Source: Gyrodactylus bullatarudis (Eukaryota > Platyhelminthes > Monogenea > Gyrodactylidea > Gyrodactylidae). From it: a stretch of 64,000 nt of DNA. The stretch is from positions 1-64,000 of the forward strand of contig SSNU01000214.1 in assembly GCA_012064415.1 (NCBI GenBank), read 5' to 3'. The position numbers and the translations under genes are program-made. Below are positions 1 to 13,178 of the stretch, one piece after another. Position 1 is the stretch's first letter. Every line of letters starts with the position of its first letter. The notes under the pieces are model-generated. The model was not told the origin of the DNA. It worked only from the letters and a program-made list of their open reading frames with translations, and ran no database searches.

Positions 1-1313
1 GATTGCCTATTTTATTTATGTTTATAAAAGTTATTCGTTAAATCACTGTAACCACTATACTGTGCTTACTCTTCATATTACTATGCTACTTGCTTATTGA
101 GCGACACTATGCTGTGATCGCTACAGAACTGAATACCAAAATTAAAATGTTATCAATTTCTTTTTTTAACTGAAACATTATATTGAAATTAATTGAAAAG
201 GATACATCAAAATAGTGAATTATTAATTTAAGGTGATTAAAGGTTTTGAATGACAAATTGAAATTTTTTCTTTAGTTAAGTTTGGTAAAACCTGAATCAA
301 GAAATATCATTGTTGCATGATTATTTAAAGGCGGAGAAGAAGAATGGACTTCTTGATAAATTGAGAAAAACTTCTCTATGGCAGAAAATTGAGAAGAATA
401 AAATTAAGGATATTTTTAAATTGACTTAGTTAAAGTTAGGTAAAAGTTTGAGTTGAAGTTAGGGATAGAAAGTGGAAAATCATTGAATCTTGGATAAGAA
501 ATGAAGCTTAATTCTGATTGGTTAATGTGTTTCTCTAATTCTATTGGTCTACCGAAGGAGAGCAGAGAGGTATAAATATAAAGATGAGGAGAAGAATATT
601 CATCATGTGAGCCATCATGTGGGTAATTAACTGTATTTAATTTTTTTGTCTTATCGTGGTCCTAAAATTCAGCTTATGATCACTCTTTGACTATGAAATC
701 TGCAAAATATTTCAACTCAATATTCAAAAAATGGGAATTTAGTGCTACCTCGTGTTTTGAAATATGCCATAATTTTCTTAAAAATTGATTTTTTCGTAAT
801 TTAATTTTCTTCATATGGTGAATGTAAAAGTTTATTTTCTTCGTATAGTGAAAATGGGCTTCAGGATCCATATTCCAAAATATCTTGATCGAATTAGATT
901 TCTTGATGATAAAATTGGGAATTTTGTAAAAATCCTAAAATCTTCATATTAACTAACTATGTATTTGTATCCTTAAGGAAACTGTCCATATAATAAAGAA
1001 AAAATTAAATTACTCACAAGTGAATAATCACTTTTTGAATTAAAATACCGGACCTTTGCATTATCATGGTGAAAGGGTTGATTAGTCCATGTATAAAATA
1101 CGTTAACATTCCAATGAAAATAATTTTTATCCTTGGCTCTAATTTCCAGATATTGATTAGGGTAAAATTAGATATGCGAGGAAGCATATTGCTTTCAATA
1201 TGCAAACAAACCATATGGTTATTTCCATAGAACTAGAATTCATCATATATTCATTTCAAAAATTTTTTTAAAAGAAATGTCTATGTATTTCTATTTTAAA
1301 TAAATTTTTCCAG
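1..1313. other. No gene seen; possible upstream region of the Kunitz gene
   Basis: I see no convincing coding exon here. A TATA-like stretch (TATAAATATA, near 571-580) is followed by short reading frames that close quickly, and no signal-peptide exon could be found for the Kunitz gene that follows. Its 5' exon may lie further upstream, outside the window. A copy of dispersed repeat family A occupies about 655-935. Confidence 0.5.
655..935 (+). repeat. Dispersed repeat family A, copy 1
   Basis: This stretch is clearly similar to 2035-2240 (same strand) and to about 43630-43790. All share blocks such as AAAATTGATTTTTTCGTAAT, a CTTCATATGG..GAATGTAAA block and ATCTTGATCGAATTAGATTT. It has no coding capacity and no obvious terminal repeats. 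It is probably a fragment of a non-autonomous mobile element. Confidence 0.7.
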
Positions 1314-4300
1314 ATATTTGTACTCAACCTGCAGATAAAGGTCCCTGTTCAGAGTTTGCACCAAAATATTACTTTAATGCTAATTTGGAAAAGTGTGAAT
1401 CTTTTATTTACGGAGGATGTCTCGGGAATCTGAATAGATTTCAAAGTAAATCAGAGTGTGAAAACTTCTGCTTACCTCTAACATTTGTTGTTAATGGAAC
1501 TGAGAAACATGCAAGAAGTTCCATATCATCCCGAGATATCAAAATTGAAAACATTGCTAATGGAGAGCTGAAGAATTTCTTATTACATCCTCGGAGATTG
1601 TCAACCGATGTTATTCAAAAAATCCAAAATACATATCAGAGATATTCGGAAAATTCGGGTGAGTGTTTCTTTATTTCATTTTGGACTATTAACTAAAGAG
1701 TAGTTTTGATTCTTTGAATTCTCTAACAATCTTCTTAAGATGTAATACCTGCAATTTCTAATTGATCTACCTCAAGGGGTCGGAAATATTTGCTAGGTTG
1801 AAATTATACGCAAGTGAAAGGCTAGTTTTATACTGACTGATTCTTCTTTTACTAGCACTAATAAAGCTAGTTTCACAATATATCTTCATCCAGATAATCA
1901 AGAACAAATTTATTCTTTTCAATTCCAAGATGAGTTGAATTCATGAAAAAATTATGACGAAAGGTATTTTAAATAAAATCAATATCTATGGAAATTATGG
2001 CATATTTCAATTCGGTTTCCATGTCTTAATTTGATCCTAATAGTGATTTTCACTCTCTCACTTTGAAATCAACAAAAATTTTCAACTCCAAGTTTGAAAA
2101 TCTGACACTATACTTTTGCTATAATTTTCATAAACATTGATTTTTTCGTAATTTAATTTTCTTCATATGGGGAATGTAAACTTCATGATCTACATTTCCA
2201 AAAATCTTGATGAAAAGATTGAGAATTTTGTAAAATTCATAAATATTTATGGGTAAATTGTTTTGTTCCATGATGGAATCTGAAATTGTTAATAAATAAG
2301 CGTAAAAGTAGATTTAACCGGAAAATAACCAACCTTTTTCCAAGGCCTCTTCTAGAAGTTTCTGTACTAAGATGGTAAAGTAACTACTTCCATTTTTCGA
2401 AAACCATATTTATAAAGAAGAAGAAAAAAACTTTTTGATTTACAAACTTTTTCTAAAAATAAATCAATCAACTTTGAATATGACGAGCCCTGATAAAGAT
2501 ATACTACATTGTATTTTTCAAAATTTTAATTAGTTAGAAACAGTTTTTGGATTTTATCCACCGATCTACTATTATAATTATTGATTATTTTATGAAAGTA
2601 AGAATTTACTTTTGAACATCATACCTTTTTATTCTTGGTTTACTTATTTAACAGGTGATTTTTTGATTATTTGACCTGGTTTCCCAAAATATTCCTAATA
2701 TGAAAGCAAACTGTATTCAGTTCAAGGTTATCCCTTATGGATCATTTGGAATTTGCGTTGATGTGTTTCATAGTTGACTACAGATTCAAAAAAATACATT
2801 GAATTTCTTACTTATCTTCTTTAATAAAGTAATTGGTAATTTACTAATTACAAATAAGTTACCAGTGTAAACCATTAGACATGGATGAAATTGCCTAGTG
2901 AAACTGCCTGTAATTTTGTTTAAATATTAGAGTTTAACAAACATCAAAGTCTAATAAACAGTGTGGGCACAATATGGTGACTTGAAGTAATTAGCAATCT
3001 TATTATAGTCTTAGTTCATTTTAAACTCTATAATTTTTATAGCTCCCTCGCCGTGTAAGGAATCTTGGAAATTGGGAACATGTCCTATAACGAAGAGACT
3101 CTTAATGACGAATTTTTATTTAAATCGTACTTATTATCATGCCAGATCTGGTGAGTGTAAGCGTTTCCAATTCAACGGATGTGGAGCTTCAATGAACACA
3201 TTTGATACGACATCAGAATGTGAAGAGATTTGCGTTGAAAGGATCTCTAAATACAGTATGTTCTTTCTCATATCATTTTTTAATTTCTTTTTTAAAACAA
3301 ATACTGATATAAAAGCTTTCTTAATTGGAAGAAAATGAATAGACAACTAGATGATGTTGCAGAAAAAGCTAGCAATATTTTTAATTTTTAAAATAAAACA
3401 GCTTAAGGATGGAGTCTAAACTAAAGCTAGTTGACATGAAGATGAGAATTTACCAGTCCTACAAAAGACCCAAAAATTCATTGATTGAATTCCACAAAGA
3501 AATGAGCCCATGATTTGTTTGTTGATTTTGAACTTCAAATTATGAATCTTTTTCTTTCGTTATAATCGAAAATTTCGAATGACCAATATCTCTGATCCTT
3601 AATGTCTATACTAAAGCCCTCCAAATCTTTGAAATAGACAAAAATTTTGAGCTCGAAATTTGGCTCTTTTTTGAATTTCAAAATATGACTCAATTTTCGT
3701 GAGATTCAAAATAATATCAGGAGAGATGTTGGTAAAAATAGTGAATTCTTATCTTCATAAAAATAAGCTTTATAAAGTTTATTCTGAATTATTTCAAGCA
3801 AAATTTTTTCCATGTTTTTACATGAAATCATAATTCCAGATCCATCCATGCTAACGATAATTTCGTACCTACTCTCTTTTCTCAAAATATTCATATTCAT
3901 TCAAATAGTAGAAAATCTTATGAATGAAGTAGTTATGATGCTAGAACATTTGAAAATCAAATGATCTTATTTTAAAAACCAAGTTCTTGGTCACTGTCTA
4001 CTTTTTTCTTAGATCAATTTTGGTGAATATTAATACAGTTTATTTTTCATCTGAATTCTACCTTTGTGTAGTAGTAAAAAAGAAATATTAAAAAGGTGTA
4101 AAATACGCTGCCCTTATAACGAACGTATTATGTTTTATTTTTGATTGTTTCTTTATCGTTATAATAAAAGTTTAGTTATCCTTTGATTAATAAGCTCGAG
4201 AGAACTTAATGAACAACTGTGTTCCTTCATTAAAATATCATGTCCAAAATTTATGAAAATAAATCTTTATTAAACTGCCCAAAAATCGTGTTTTTTACAC

Positions 4301-7300
4301 AAAGTTGGGAATTTATGATTTCTGAAAAATCTCAATATTTTCATTAAGATTTCGAATATGAGGAAGATATTTTTAAATATTTTTCAGATTTTGAGTTGGT
4401 GCCAGAATTCCATTTTTAAACTTTTAGCTGAAAGTGGGACGGTGGTCATAAGGAATCTGTCAAGATCAAAACCTTCTTTATGAAAAATAAGAAGATGATG
4501 CCAATCGTCTCAAAAATAAGGCATTTATTTTGGACATACTCATCAGTGTGATACATGCTATATAAGTAAAAATTTACAATAAGTGGTATCCAACTTTTAT
4601 TGGTTTTTACAAGTTTTCATTTTTTGATTGGTTCACCAAGAATTTATTAAAATTAATTATAAAAAACTTTCATTGCACTATAATTAGTAATTATTAATTA
4701 CCAATGTAAAAATAATTGTTTTTATGTGAAAACGGATCAGTCCTGGATACAGGGATTAACAAATCAAAAATGAAAACTTGTAAAAACCAATAAAAGTTGG
4801 ATACCACTTATTGTAAATTTTTACTTATATAGCATGTATCACACTGATGAGTATGTCCAAAATAAATGCCTTATTTTTGAGACGATTGGCATCATCTTCT
4901 TATTTTTACAAAGGTTACCCAACAACTCACTGAAAAAAAACCTACTTGTTTTTGAAGAAATCATCAAAAATCTTTAATTTTCAAACAGTAAAAATCATCA
5001 CGAAAGGGAATTTCAACTTTTAAATGATAATTTCGGTTACTCCTTTAGAAATTCTGATCCTGAAAATTTTCATTACACCACCTCCTCATCTGGAAATTAA
5101 CTAAAAGTTCGAAATATCTTTGCGCCAACTCGAAATCTAATAATTGTTAAATAATCTTGATGGGAAAAAACTGAGATTTTTGTTATCAGAACAAGAGTTT
5201 ACATTAATAATATTAAAAATAGATCCCGATGGATGTAAAATAGATGAAAGAGATTTGTATGAAATAAAGGATCACCGTTCAAGTTGTGTTATTGGTCAAG
5301 ATCAAACCGTATGGTCATACAATGAAAAAAGAAGTATCTGTGAAAGTCATACAATTTGCAAACAAGATGTTTCCAATATTAAAGGAATATTTACGTCTAA
5401 AGATGATTGTTTCTACAAATGTTCCATAGGAAATATCAAAGAGAATCTTCTAACCAGTAAGCTGCATCCCACTGAATAAATTGTATAAATTCTTAGCCAT
5501 ATGACATACATCTTAAGGAAGGAGGTTTACGTAAATTCTCATTTGAAAAAAAATTTGTTTTCCTAATTGAAACGTTATTTATTGGAAATTATTCAGACCA
5601 ATAAAAAAATTACAGTACATCTTGAATTTTTCCATATAAAATCATTTATTTATTCTCCAAAGGTTCAATTTACCCGTATTCTTTTAAGTGGATAATGGTT
5701 TCTATCTCGTCTGATGTATGTCCCAAAAAAACAAGCTATCGTAATTTAGAAGTGAAATATCTTCCAATTATAATATATATACATATGTTATTATGCCAGC
5801 TCGTCTATTGAGTTTATGGAATAAACGTTACAAACTCGAAGATTTGTTCCAATCAAGATGATGAAAATTTCAAATATATATTATATTTATATACTTCAAA
5901 GTAGAATCGTTAGTAAATTATTTTTTCCATGATAAACTATGTATTTAAAGTCTGGTATCGAAAGGGTTAAGAATATCGAAAAAAACTCAATGAATGAAAA
6001 AAAGTATAAATTAGAGGCTGGAAAAAATACAAAGTTAAACCCTTTTTTGAAAATATAATATTTCAAGCAATGATTTTACCATAATTTCTTTGCGCGAAAA
6101 CTGAAATTATTGTTTTTTTTCAAGATATCTGTCATCTTCGTCAAGAATTCCGTGACACAGAGGACTGTATGCTGATGAACGAACAATGGTATTATGACAT
6201 GGAACAAGAAACTTGTAGACCCCAGATGAACTGTGACTTTTACGGGAATAATTTCCCCACTAGAGAAGATTGCCTCTCTGCATGCACGCCAAAGATTATT
6301 CTCGGTAAACTTAAACAATCTTTTTTTTGTCAAAAGTTACCCAAAACTTATAATGTATTTTAGATGTATGTCGTCTACCAGTTGATATGGGCGTTGGTGA
6401 ACATTTTGTAGAGAAATCACAAATTCGATGGTACTATAATTGGAAGGAACACTCATGTCGACCATTCTTGTATGCTGGACACCTAGGAAATGCTAACCGA
6501 TTTCTCACTTATCAAGAATGTAACTTGGCATGTGAAAAAAATGACTTTTGTCGAATTACCCCACGAGTAAGTTTCTCTAAACATAAATCAATTAATCAAC
6601 TTTCACTAAATTAACACAGTCTTATATAAAAGGTTTTGTCCGAATGCAGTAGACCTTGAAGAGTAAGAAACCTGGCTCTGAATGAGAGTCGTAACAGTAA
6701 TTCCTCAATCAAATACTTCAAGATCTATTGAACCCGAACTGGGTAGATTATTACAAGGTTTTGAAATAGGCACAAAGTTGAGTTTGAGTTAAGAAGTTTT
6801 GAGAAAGACTTTGTCTTCAAATAGCTCAGAAACTAGAAGATCTGAAGAGAACTTTACTTTTTACTCTTTTGTTAAGAGTTTTATCCTGAACAAGATAATG
6901 CCATTTCTGTCTTCCTATCTCATTCATATTTTTCTTTATTGAAAGCCAAAACACTACAAATCGGGTTCTCAGTTTTCTCTGAATAGCTCGAAAACTCTAT
7001 TGTAGAATTTTTCAAGATGCATAAAAACAGCTAAAAATTCTCTACAAAACAGGAAAATATCATTGATTATAACTATTTAAACATCCGATTTGTAAGACTT
7101 TGTAATTCATTTAGAAAAATTATAGTTTGCATTTTTTTAAATTCTCTGACACATTTTCATGAAAAAATATATTTTCATTGTATATTCGACTCAGCTAACC
7201 TTGGAAAAAATACTTAAAAGTAGTTTCAGTAATTTCATCTATGCCTACGGTTGATATTTTCAGCCAATATCCTATCAAACATTTCTATTGTAAATTTTAC

Positions 7301-9458
7301 AATGTAAAGTTTGGAATCGATATTTTCATCAAGAATTTGAATTTGTTAGAGATTTTCTGGAATCCTACTCATGCTGCCCACTTTTACCATTTGAAGAAAA
7401 AAAATCGGAAAAAAATTATTTTTATGAAAAATATGGTCTTTTTTCAAATTCCCATTTGGCGCAAAAATCCCATTTTTTCGAACTTTGAGCTGAAAATTTT
7501 GTTGATTTGAAAGTGCGAGAGGGATTTAAATTGATTTTCAGGATCAAGATAAGACAAGAAAGCTGGGAATTTCAAAGCCAAATGGGAATTTGAAAAAAGA
7601 CCATATTTTTCATAAAAATAATTTTTTTTCTTCAAATGATAAAACTGGACAGCATGAGTAGGATTCCAGAAAATCTTTAACAAATTCAAATTCTTGATGA
7701 AAATATCGAGATTTCTGTAAAAATCATAGATTCCCAACTTCATATCAATTAGCTTTAAAATAAAATAGTGTAGTGTATTTTTTTCAAAAATCCCTAAAAA
7801 TTTTAATAATTATAATTATTTAACAACAATAATTTTAGGAGATTCGCTATGACGTCAGCTTAAAAAGTTCATCAAATTTTTACTATTTTGATGTCCTCAA
7901 AAATGAATGTCTACCATATGAGCCAAGTACACGTCTATTTCGGACTGGAAATTCATTCAACTCGGTTGAGGAATGCTTGAAAAGTTGTCAGAAGAATCTC
8001 AACATAGGTGTAAGCCAAGGAAGTGCCAACGGAACTGAAAATCAGTGGACATTTGAGGATTTGAAAAAGTTCCTGGTTGGTGAAGAGGAGCCTATTGTTA
8101 CAGAAAAGAGAATCCCTGTCGGAGAACCTGAAGAGATTTCACCAAAAAATGAGGAAGATTTAAATGAGGAATTATCCAGAAATAATGTTGGCCAGAGTAA
8201 GCTCAAATATTTTTCATCTGACTTCTTAGACTACTCGATATTCCTGGTCAATATGAAGACCAAAATTTATTATTTTGACAAAAATCAAGAACTCGAGTAT
8301 GGTTACATCATTGTTCTTAGAATTTTCTATCAAATTCTATATAACACTATGATTGAGTTCTTTCTTGATGATGGCTGATGCAACAGGTTCTTGGCCAAAA
8401 CTGTCTGAATACCATCTTTGAGTGGAAAATTATTTCTAGTGTGAGTGATTAGAAGTTGATTTAATAAGAGTCGTGATTAGTCAAGGAAATCGAAATGGCC
8501 ATCAAAATCTTGAGAGAATTCACTGGAAGAGTGGAAATTTTTATTCTTGAGTAAAATCGCTGCCTAAAAATTGTATTTTACATCATTCTAAATCCAAGAA
8601 TTACAGCAAAACTTCAATAGCCGTATTTTCGCCAAAAAACAAAATCATTAATTACAGTCTTAATATTGACTATTTTTTTTATTTTACTAACCTATGCCTG
8701 CCTTACATGTTTGGGTTGTTTCTTTACTAGCTTATAATTATAAATTAGATACACGCTGAGTCTTGTCTCTAAGACTTCTCCGCATCCAATTAGAGATACT
8801 AAAATACTTGAGCAATTATCCCTCGTCACCACTATCCCCAATAACTCATTAAGATAGGTTTTTATCCAAAGTTACCTAAAGAAGGTTATTTAGTCAGATA
8901 AATAGAGCGACCAGTAAAATACTTGCTATTTTACTGATACTACATAAAAATTTTAATTTTATTCTTTGCAAATAAGATAAATTATTTTCTTTATTTCAAA
9001 TCCAATAAGTTCTAAACGAATTCTCTAACCACGATTAAAATAAGCATTTTGTTAGCTCTCATCATTAATGAATTGACCAAAGATTTCAAATTCAGATTTA
9101 TTTTATAAATTTAATTTTTTCAGTTATAACAGACAATGAACCCACTGTGACTATTCCAGGTGAGATTTTCAACTCAGAAACAATTGATATGTCAATTCAG
9201 GCAGCAGATTGTCGAATTCCAGAGGATAAATTCACACATCTACGTCAATATGATCTTGAAAATTGTGATCGAGAAGATATTGAGGAATCTCTATATTTCA
9301 TCTACAATCCTGTTACTAACAGATGTTCTGGAAAAGTCCTTGAGTTGTGCTTGAGCAAAAAGTTCAATACTCAACTAACATTACTCAGCATAACAAAGAC
9401 CCAGGTCTTTTTTCAATCTTTGAATGAATGCGAAGAAATTTGCATCCTGACGAATTAA
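1314..9458 (+). CDS. Multi-Kunitz-domain protein (at least seven domains), 5' end missing
   Basis: I join seven exons: 1314-1658, 3043-3255, 5190(or 5223)-5456, 6125-6304, 6363-6566, 7839-8196 and 9124-9458 (stop). Introns fall in phase 1 except the one after exon 5, which is phase 0. Kunitz (BPTI) domains normally hold three disulfides and inhibit serine proteases or bind channels and matrix. Domains 1, 2, 4 and 7 show six cysteines with Kunitz order; domain 1 has the typical KYYFN and YGGC segments. Domain 3 also has six but is diverged. Domains 5 and 6 lack cysteines 2 and 4. Domain 6 is split by the phase-0 intron (DFCRITPR joined to EIRYDVS). Exons 1 and 6 carry acidic, low-complexity linkers. 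The P1 positions I can read are not the Arg/Lys of trypsin inhibitors. No signal peptide exon was found, though secretion is expected for the family. Introns are large, unlike every other gene here. Confidence 0.85.
2035..2240 (+). repeat. Dispersed repeat family A, copy 2
   Basis: It aligns with 655-935 over most of its length, with scattered mismatches and small indels. It lies in the first large intron of the Kunitz gene. Confidence 0.7.
4483..4907. repeat. Fold-back element with about 150-bp inverted arms
   Basis: The left arm (about 4483-4633) and right arm (about 4751-4907) are near-perfect reverse complements, containing for example GATGCCAATCGTCTCAAAAA and its complement. The spacer is about 117 bp and AT-rich. 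It lies in the second large intron of the Kunitz gene. The form is that of a fold-back MITE; transcribed RNA could fold into a long hairpin. No transposase is present. Confidence 0.85.
7312..7715. repeat. Fold-back element with about 150-bp inverted arms
   Basis: The left arm (about 7312-7473) and right arm (about 7560-7715) are reverse complements with mismatches and one indel. A shared block is CTGGAATCCTACTCATGCTG. The arms create similar-looking short reading frames on both strands, which are not genes. It lies in the intron that interrupts Kunitz domain 6. A weaker relative of one arm is seen near 55380-55440. Confidence 0.8.
8687..8850 (+). repeat. SINE-like repeat, body only
   Basis: The reverse complement matches about 38608-38775, sharing AATTGGATGCGGAGAAGTC-like and GACTCAGCGT..ATCTAATTTATAA blocks. 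The tRNA-like head seen beside the 38-kb copy is not visible here, so this looks like a 5'-truncated insertion. It lies in the last intron of the Kunitz gene. Confidence 0.65.
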
Positions 9459-9924
9459 TCGAGCATTTATACTATAGAACAAAAAAACAAAAGTTTTATC
9501 ATAAATTATGTGTATTTGTATCATAAAAGTAATGTATTTGAAGGTCAAGACAATCCATCAGAAACTTATCTTCATGAAAATGTGAAAAATGATTCCCAAA
9601 GTGTTTATCTATCCTTATCTAACAGTAACAGTATCAGCAAATCATTGATTAATTAATCCTATTATAAACGTACTAAGAATTCAAAAGATTGTCTGATGAA
9701 AAAGTTTCAAGACTACCTGTATTTCCTGTATGTGACCTCACAGTTGAAATAAACAGAGGTTCTTTTCTCAAACTTGAGAAGAATCTTTCATAAAAATATT
9801 TTCCATATTGAGGGGATCTTTGATTTAGTAATACATTCTTACACCTCTTATTAACCAAAATTACTCTGAATAGAATCATGTATGATATCTTTAATCTGAT
9901 TCGCTTTCTTTGTAAATCTAATTG

Positions 9925-10190
9925 ACATGAAGATGAGAATTTACTATTTTTACAAAAATCTCAATATTTTTCTCCGGATTTTTGAATTCTAAAACGGAAT
10001 GAGTTAATAAGATGTGGATATTCGAAAAATTCCGAAAAAAATTTCAATCTGACCAAAATTAGGCCGTTTTTCGAATTTCGAAAATGTACTAAATTTCCAC
10101 TTTTTCAACTTTTGAACCCAAAATTTATATCGATTTCGATGATTCGAAGCAGTTAAGTGATGATATTTGGGATCAACATTAGACGAAGGA
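9925..10190 (+). repeat. Dispersed repeat family B, copy 1
   Basis: Similar to 38930-39170 on the same strand. Shared blocks include AAATTTCCACTTTTTCAAC and TTATATCGATTTCGATG-like sequence. A shorter related stretch begins near 3430. No coding potential. It sits in the 2-kb spacer between the Kunitz gene and the LINE, where I see no gene. Confidence 0.65.
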
Positions 10191-12005
10191 TTCTTTTATG
10201 AACACTGCCCTGATCGGCAAAAGAGAGAAATACAATTTTAAGACTAGATTAATGGAAGATAAATAGATCCTAATTTGTCTGGTTCGGTTGTAATCATTAC
10301 ACTGTAATTTTGAGTGTAAACTTGAGGCTTAAAGCAAAAGATTACATGGTTTTACAAGAGTATGATTCTTCATAACTAAAACGTTTTTTTTTCTTTCAAT
10401 AAAAGCGCATTTAGATTCTAGAACGCATGTTTTTGCGAAATTAATTTTTAGGATCCAAAAATAATCAATTTCAGTCTATCAAACAGTTTTGAATAGTCAG
10501 AAACTTTGACAGAAAGATAGAAAAAAAATTTTGCTCTCTCTGATGAAGTCGCTTTTTAAATAACTTGAGAAAATTACAGTTACTAAATGATGAAGGTGTT
10601 CCTTGACGTTGATTTTGAGCTGAGCTACATACATGTCATAAGGATTTTCACTGAAATAAAAAGGTACCAGGTTAATAATTGCTTAAATCCAATCCAAGTA
10701 ATAAAATCCCATATCTATTGAATAATTCAATTTGGATCTATCTACCTAGGCTGACTTGTAAAAATACATTTTACTAAAATTCTGCATCGGAGATTCCAAT
10801 GGAGAAGGGTTGAAAATATCTGCTTTTAAAGTCAATTTCAATTTCTTCTATCCACCAATCGAGGCAGAATTTTACTAATAATAAACTTTAAAAAGTAAAA
10901 GTAAGACTAAGCATCCTTCTCTTCAATACATCATCAATATATTCATCATTATATGGACCTTGAGGTAGGACATTTACTCTTCTCTGATTGGTTAATTCAT
11001 GGGACTCATTCTATTTAACTTTGCACGTAAATTAAACGAAATGGACTATTCATATTTAGGAAAGGGAATTGAAAAAATACGAAATTGAAAATCGTAAAAA
11101 TCTTTAAAAAAATCCACAGTTATTATAATTAGTAATTATTAATTACTCTTTCGAGTACACAATTGAAAAAAAACCACAATCAATCTACAGTGTTAAGTAT
11201 TCATGTTACAATTCAATTTTGTTTTTTTTTCAGCCTTAATTACATAAATAGACAATTGAGTTTTACAAATACAAAATGAAAAAATACCAAATTTACTTCT
11301 TCATTCTATGAACTAGAACATGAATACTTAACTAACAACAAGCGGTATTGGTAGAAAATTTTCCAAAATGAAGTTTTTACTATCAGATCAGAGAAATTTA
11401 ATGGTCGAAAAAGGTTTAACTAAAAGTATGTGTGAAAAGTAAGACATAAAAATGGCGCGCGATTCTATCTCCTCCCCGCTCTCTCTCAAAGAATTCCAAA
11501 TCATCATAGAGGAACTAAATAGTGTTATTGCTGCCAAAAACGTTATTATTGCTTTTCTAAACCTGCAAATACTCTCAAGCCTGCTGATAACTCAATAAAA
11601 ACCAAATCTTCAATCAAGAAATCTCCTTCGGTTTCTCCCCACACAATCATTCATACTAAACAAATTAACAATGAAATTGCTGAGGAAATCACCAAGATCA
11701 TTGACAAATTTGCACCTAACTATATTAATTCAGCTAATACTACCCGCAAGAACCATGATGGCTCATTCACCACATTTATTAAAGGCAATTACGTCATCCA
11801 GTCGTCAATCATGCAAGATATTCACAAAAAAATGAAACAAATTGCCACTTTCTGTCGCCACATATATACATCGACTAATCATTACTGACAAAGCAAAGAA
11901 GCCCCTGACCTCTAACAAAAGAGCCCATTCAGAATCTCCAATCCATGACCATAATGATTTTTTCTTCAATCCTCCTACCCCAACCCCGAAAAAATCGAAC
12001 GGATC

Positions 12006-12999
12006 AATTATTTCCTAGTCATATGGAATATTAGATCACTAAAAAACTCCTTCTTCACAATTCGCCAACTTTTACATCAATGCTTGCCTAATTTATTTGT
12101 GTTAACAGAATCCTGGCTTAAGCCTGAGGATAAAACTTCTCTTTTCACTTCCCAAGGTTACACACTTATCAGAGCTAACCGACTCAATAAAATTGGAGGT
12201 GGAGTAGCAGTTTTTATCAAAAATTCATTTTCTATTTTATCCACTAACATTTATTCAAATCTCCCTTTTGAACTTGTACATGTTGAATTAACTAATGGAG
12301 ATAACAGTTTTCATTTATTTGCAGTTTATAACCCTCCTCCAGTTAATGCCTCATCTGAACATGACTTAATCAAAATATTATCACCTTTTTGCCTCAACTA
12401 ACAACATTATTATTTGTGGTGATTTCAATAGACCGTCATTCAAGCCAACTTATCATCCTGATACCCCTCTTTTCGACTTTGTTAACGTCAATAATCTTTC
12501 CCAAATTATCACCTAACCTTCAAGGAACACCAATTACCTTGATTTATGTTTTACAAATATGTATCATCTAAATTTTCATGGTTCGCTAAAAACTGATAAT
12601 TCGGATCATGCCTGTATTCTCATCTCATCCTCTCGCCTCTCCAGTCCAGTATACGATTACACGAAACCCTACCTGGTAACGGATAAAGAGAAGTTTATTG
12701 CCCTCTCCATAACTTTACTTGACTCTCATATTTTTGCCCATATTCATGGCCATTTACACTTTAACTTATATGTTTTGCTAGATAACATAAATCTCTCCTT
12801 CAGGCATTCTATAAATTCCACCTACCCCAACATTTTACTACAAGATGCATATGAATCCAACGTCACAAATGAACTTAAGATTAATCATAGAAGAGCCTGG
12901 AACAAAATCAAATTTCTAGCCAATCGTGATTCATCAACTTCTATTTTCCATGATTTAAATCCTCAATCCCTACAAGAAAATTTCGTTTCAATTTTTTAA
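12006..12999 (+). pseudogene. LINE endonuclease region (broken)
   Basis: The frame at 12084-12401 reads through segments typical of the apurinic endonuclease domain of LINE ORF2: an ESWL motif, a GYTLIRANR block, GGGVAVFI and AVYNPPP. After a frameshift a CGDFN motif (the catalytic GDFN box) follows near 12417, and an SDH motif is seen near 12603-12611. The continuation at 12559-12999 is the linker towards the reverse transcriptase. In an active element this domain nicks target DNA; here the frame is interrupted at least twice. Confidence 0.85.
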
Positions 13000-13178
13000 A
13001 ATTGATATTCCCAAATTTGTCAGAGACTTTAATTTCCCACTAATCTCTCCTGACCAAATCATAGACTCACTCCTTAATTCCAGATCGATCAAGAGAAAAG
13101 ACATTTATAATATTTCTATTGAATTATTACTCTCCCTTCCATCAAGATTTTTTGATCTCTTTATAGCCTATATTAATC

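Noticed and set aside
7241..7743. ORFs of 89 and 99 aa on opposite strands with similar sequence
   Set aside because: They are mirror readings of the two arms of the fold-back element, not proteins.
9347..9402. Possible 43-nt intron inside the last Kunitz domain (GTTCAATACT...CAG)
   Set aside because: Removing it shifts the frame; the unspliced frame keeps all six cysteines, though with a long loop between cysteines 4 and 5.
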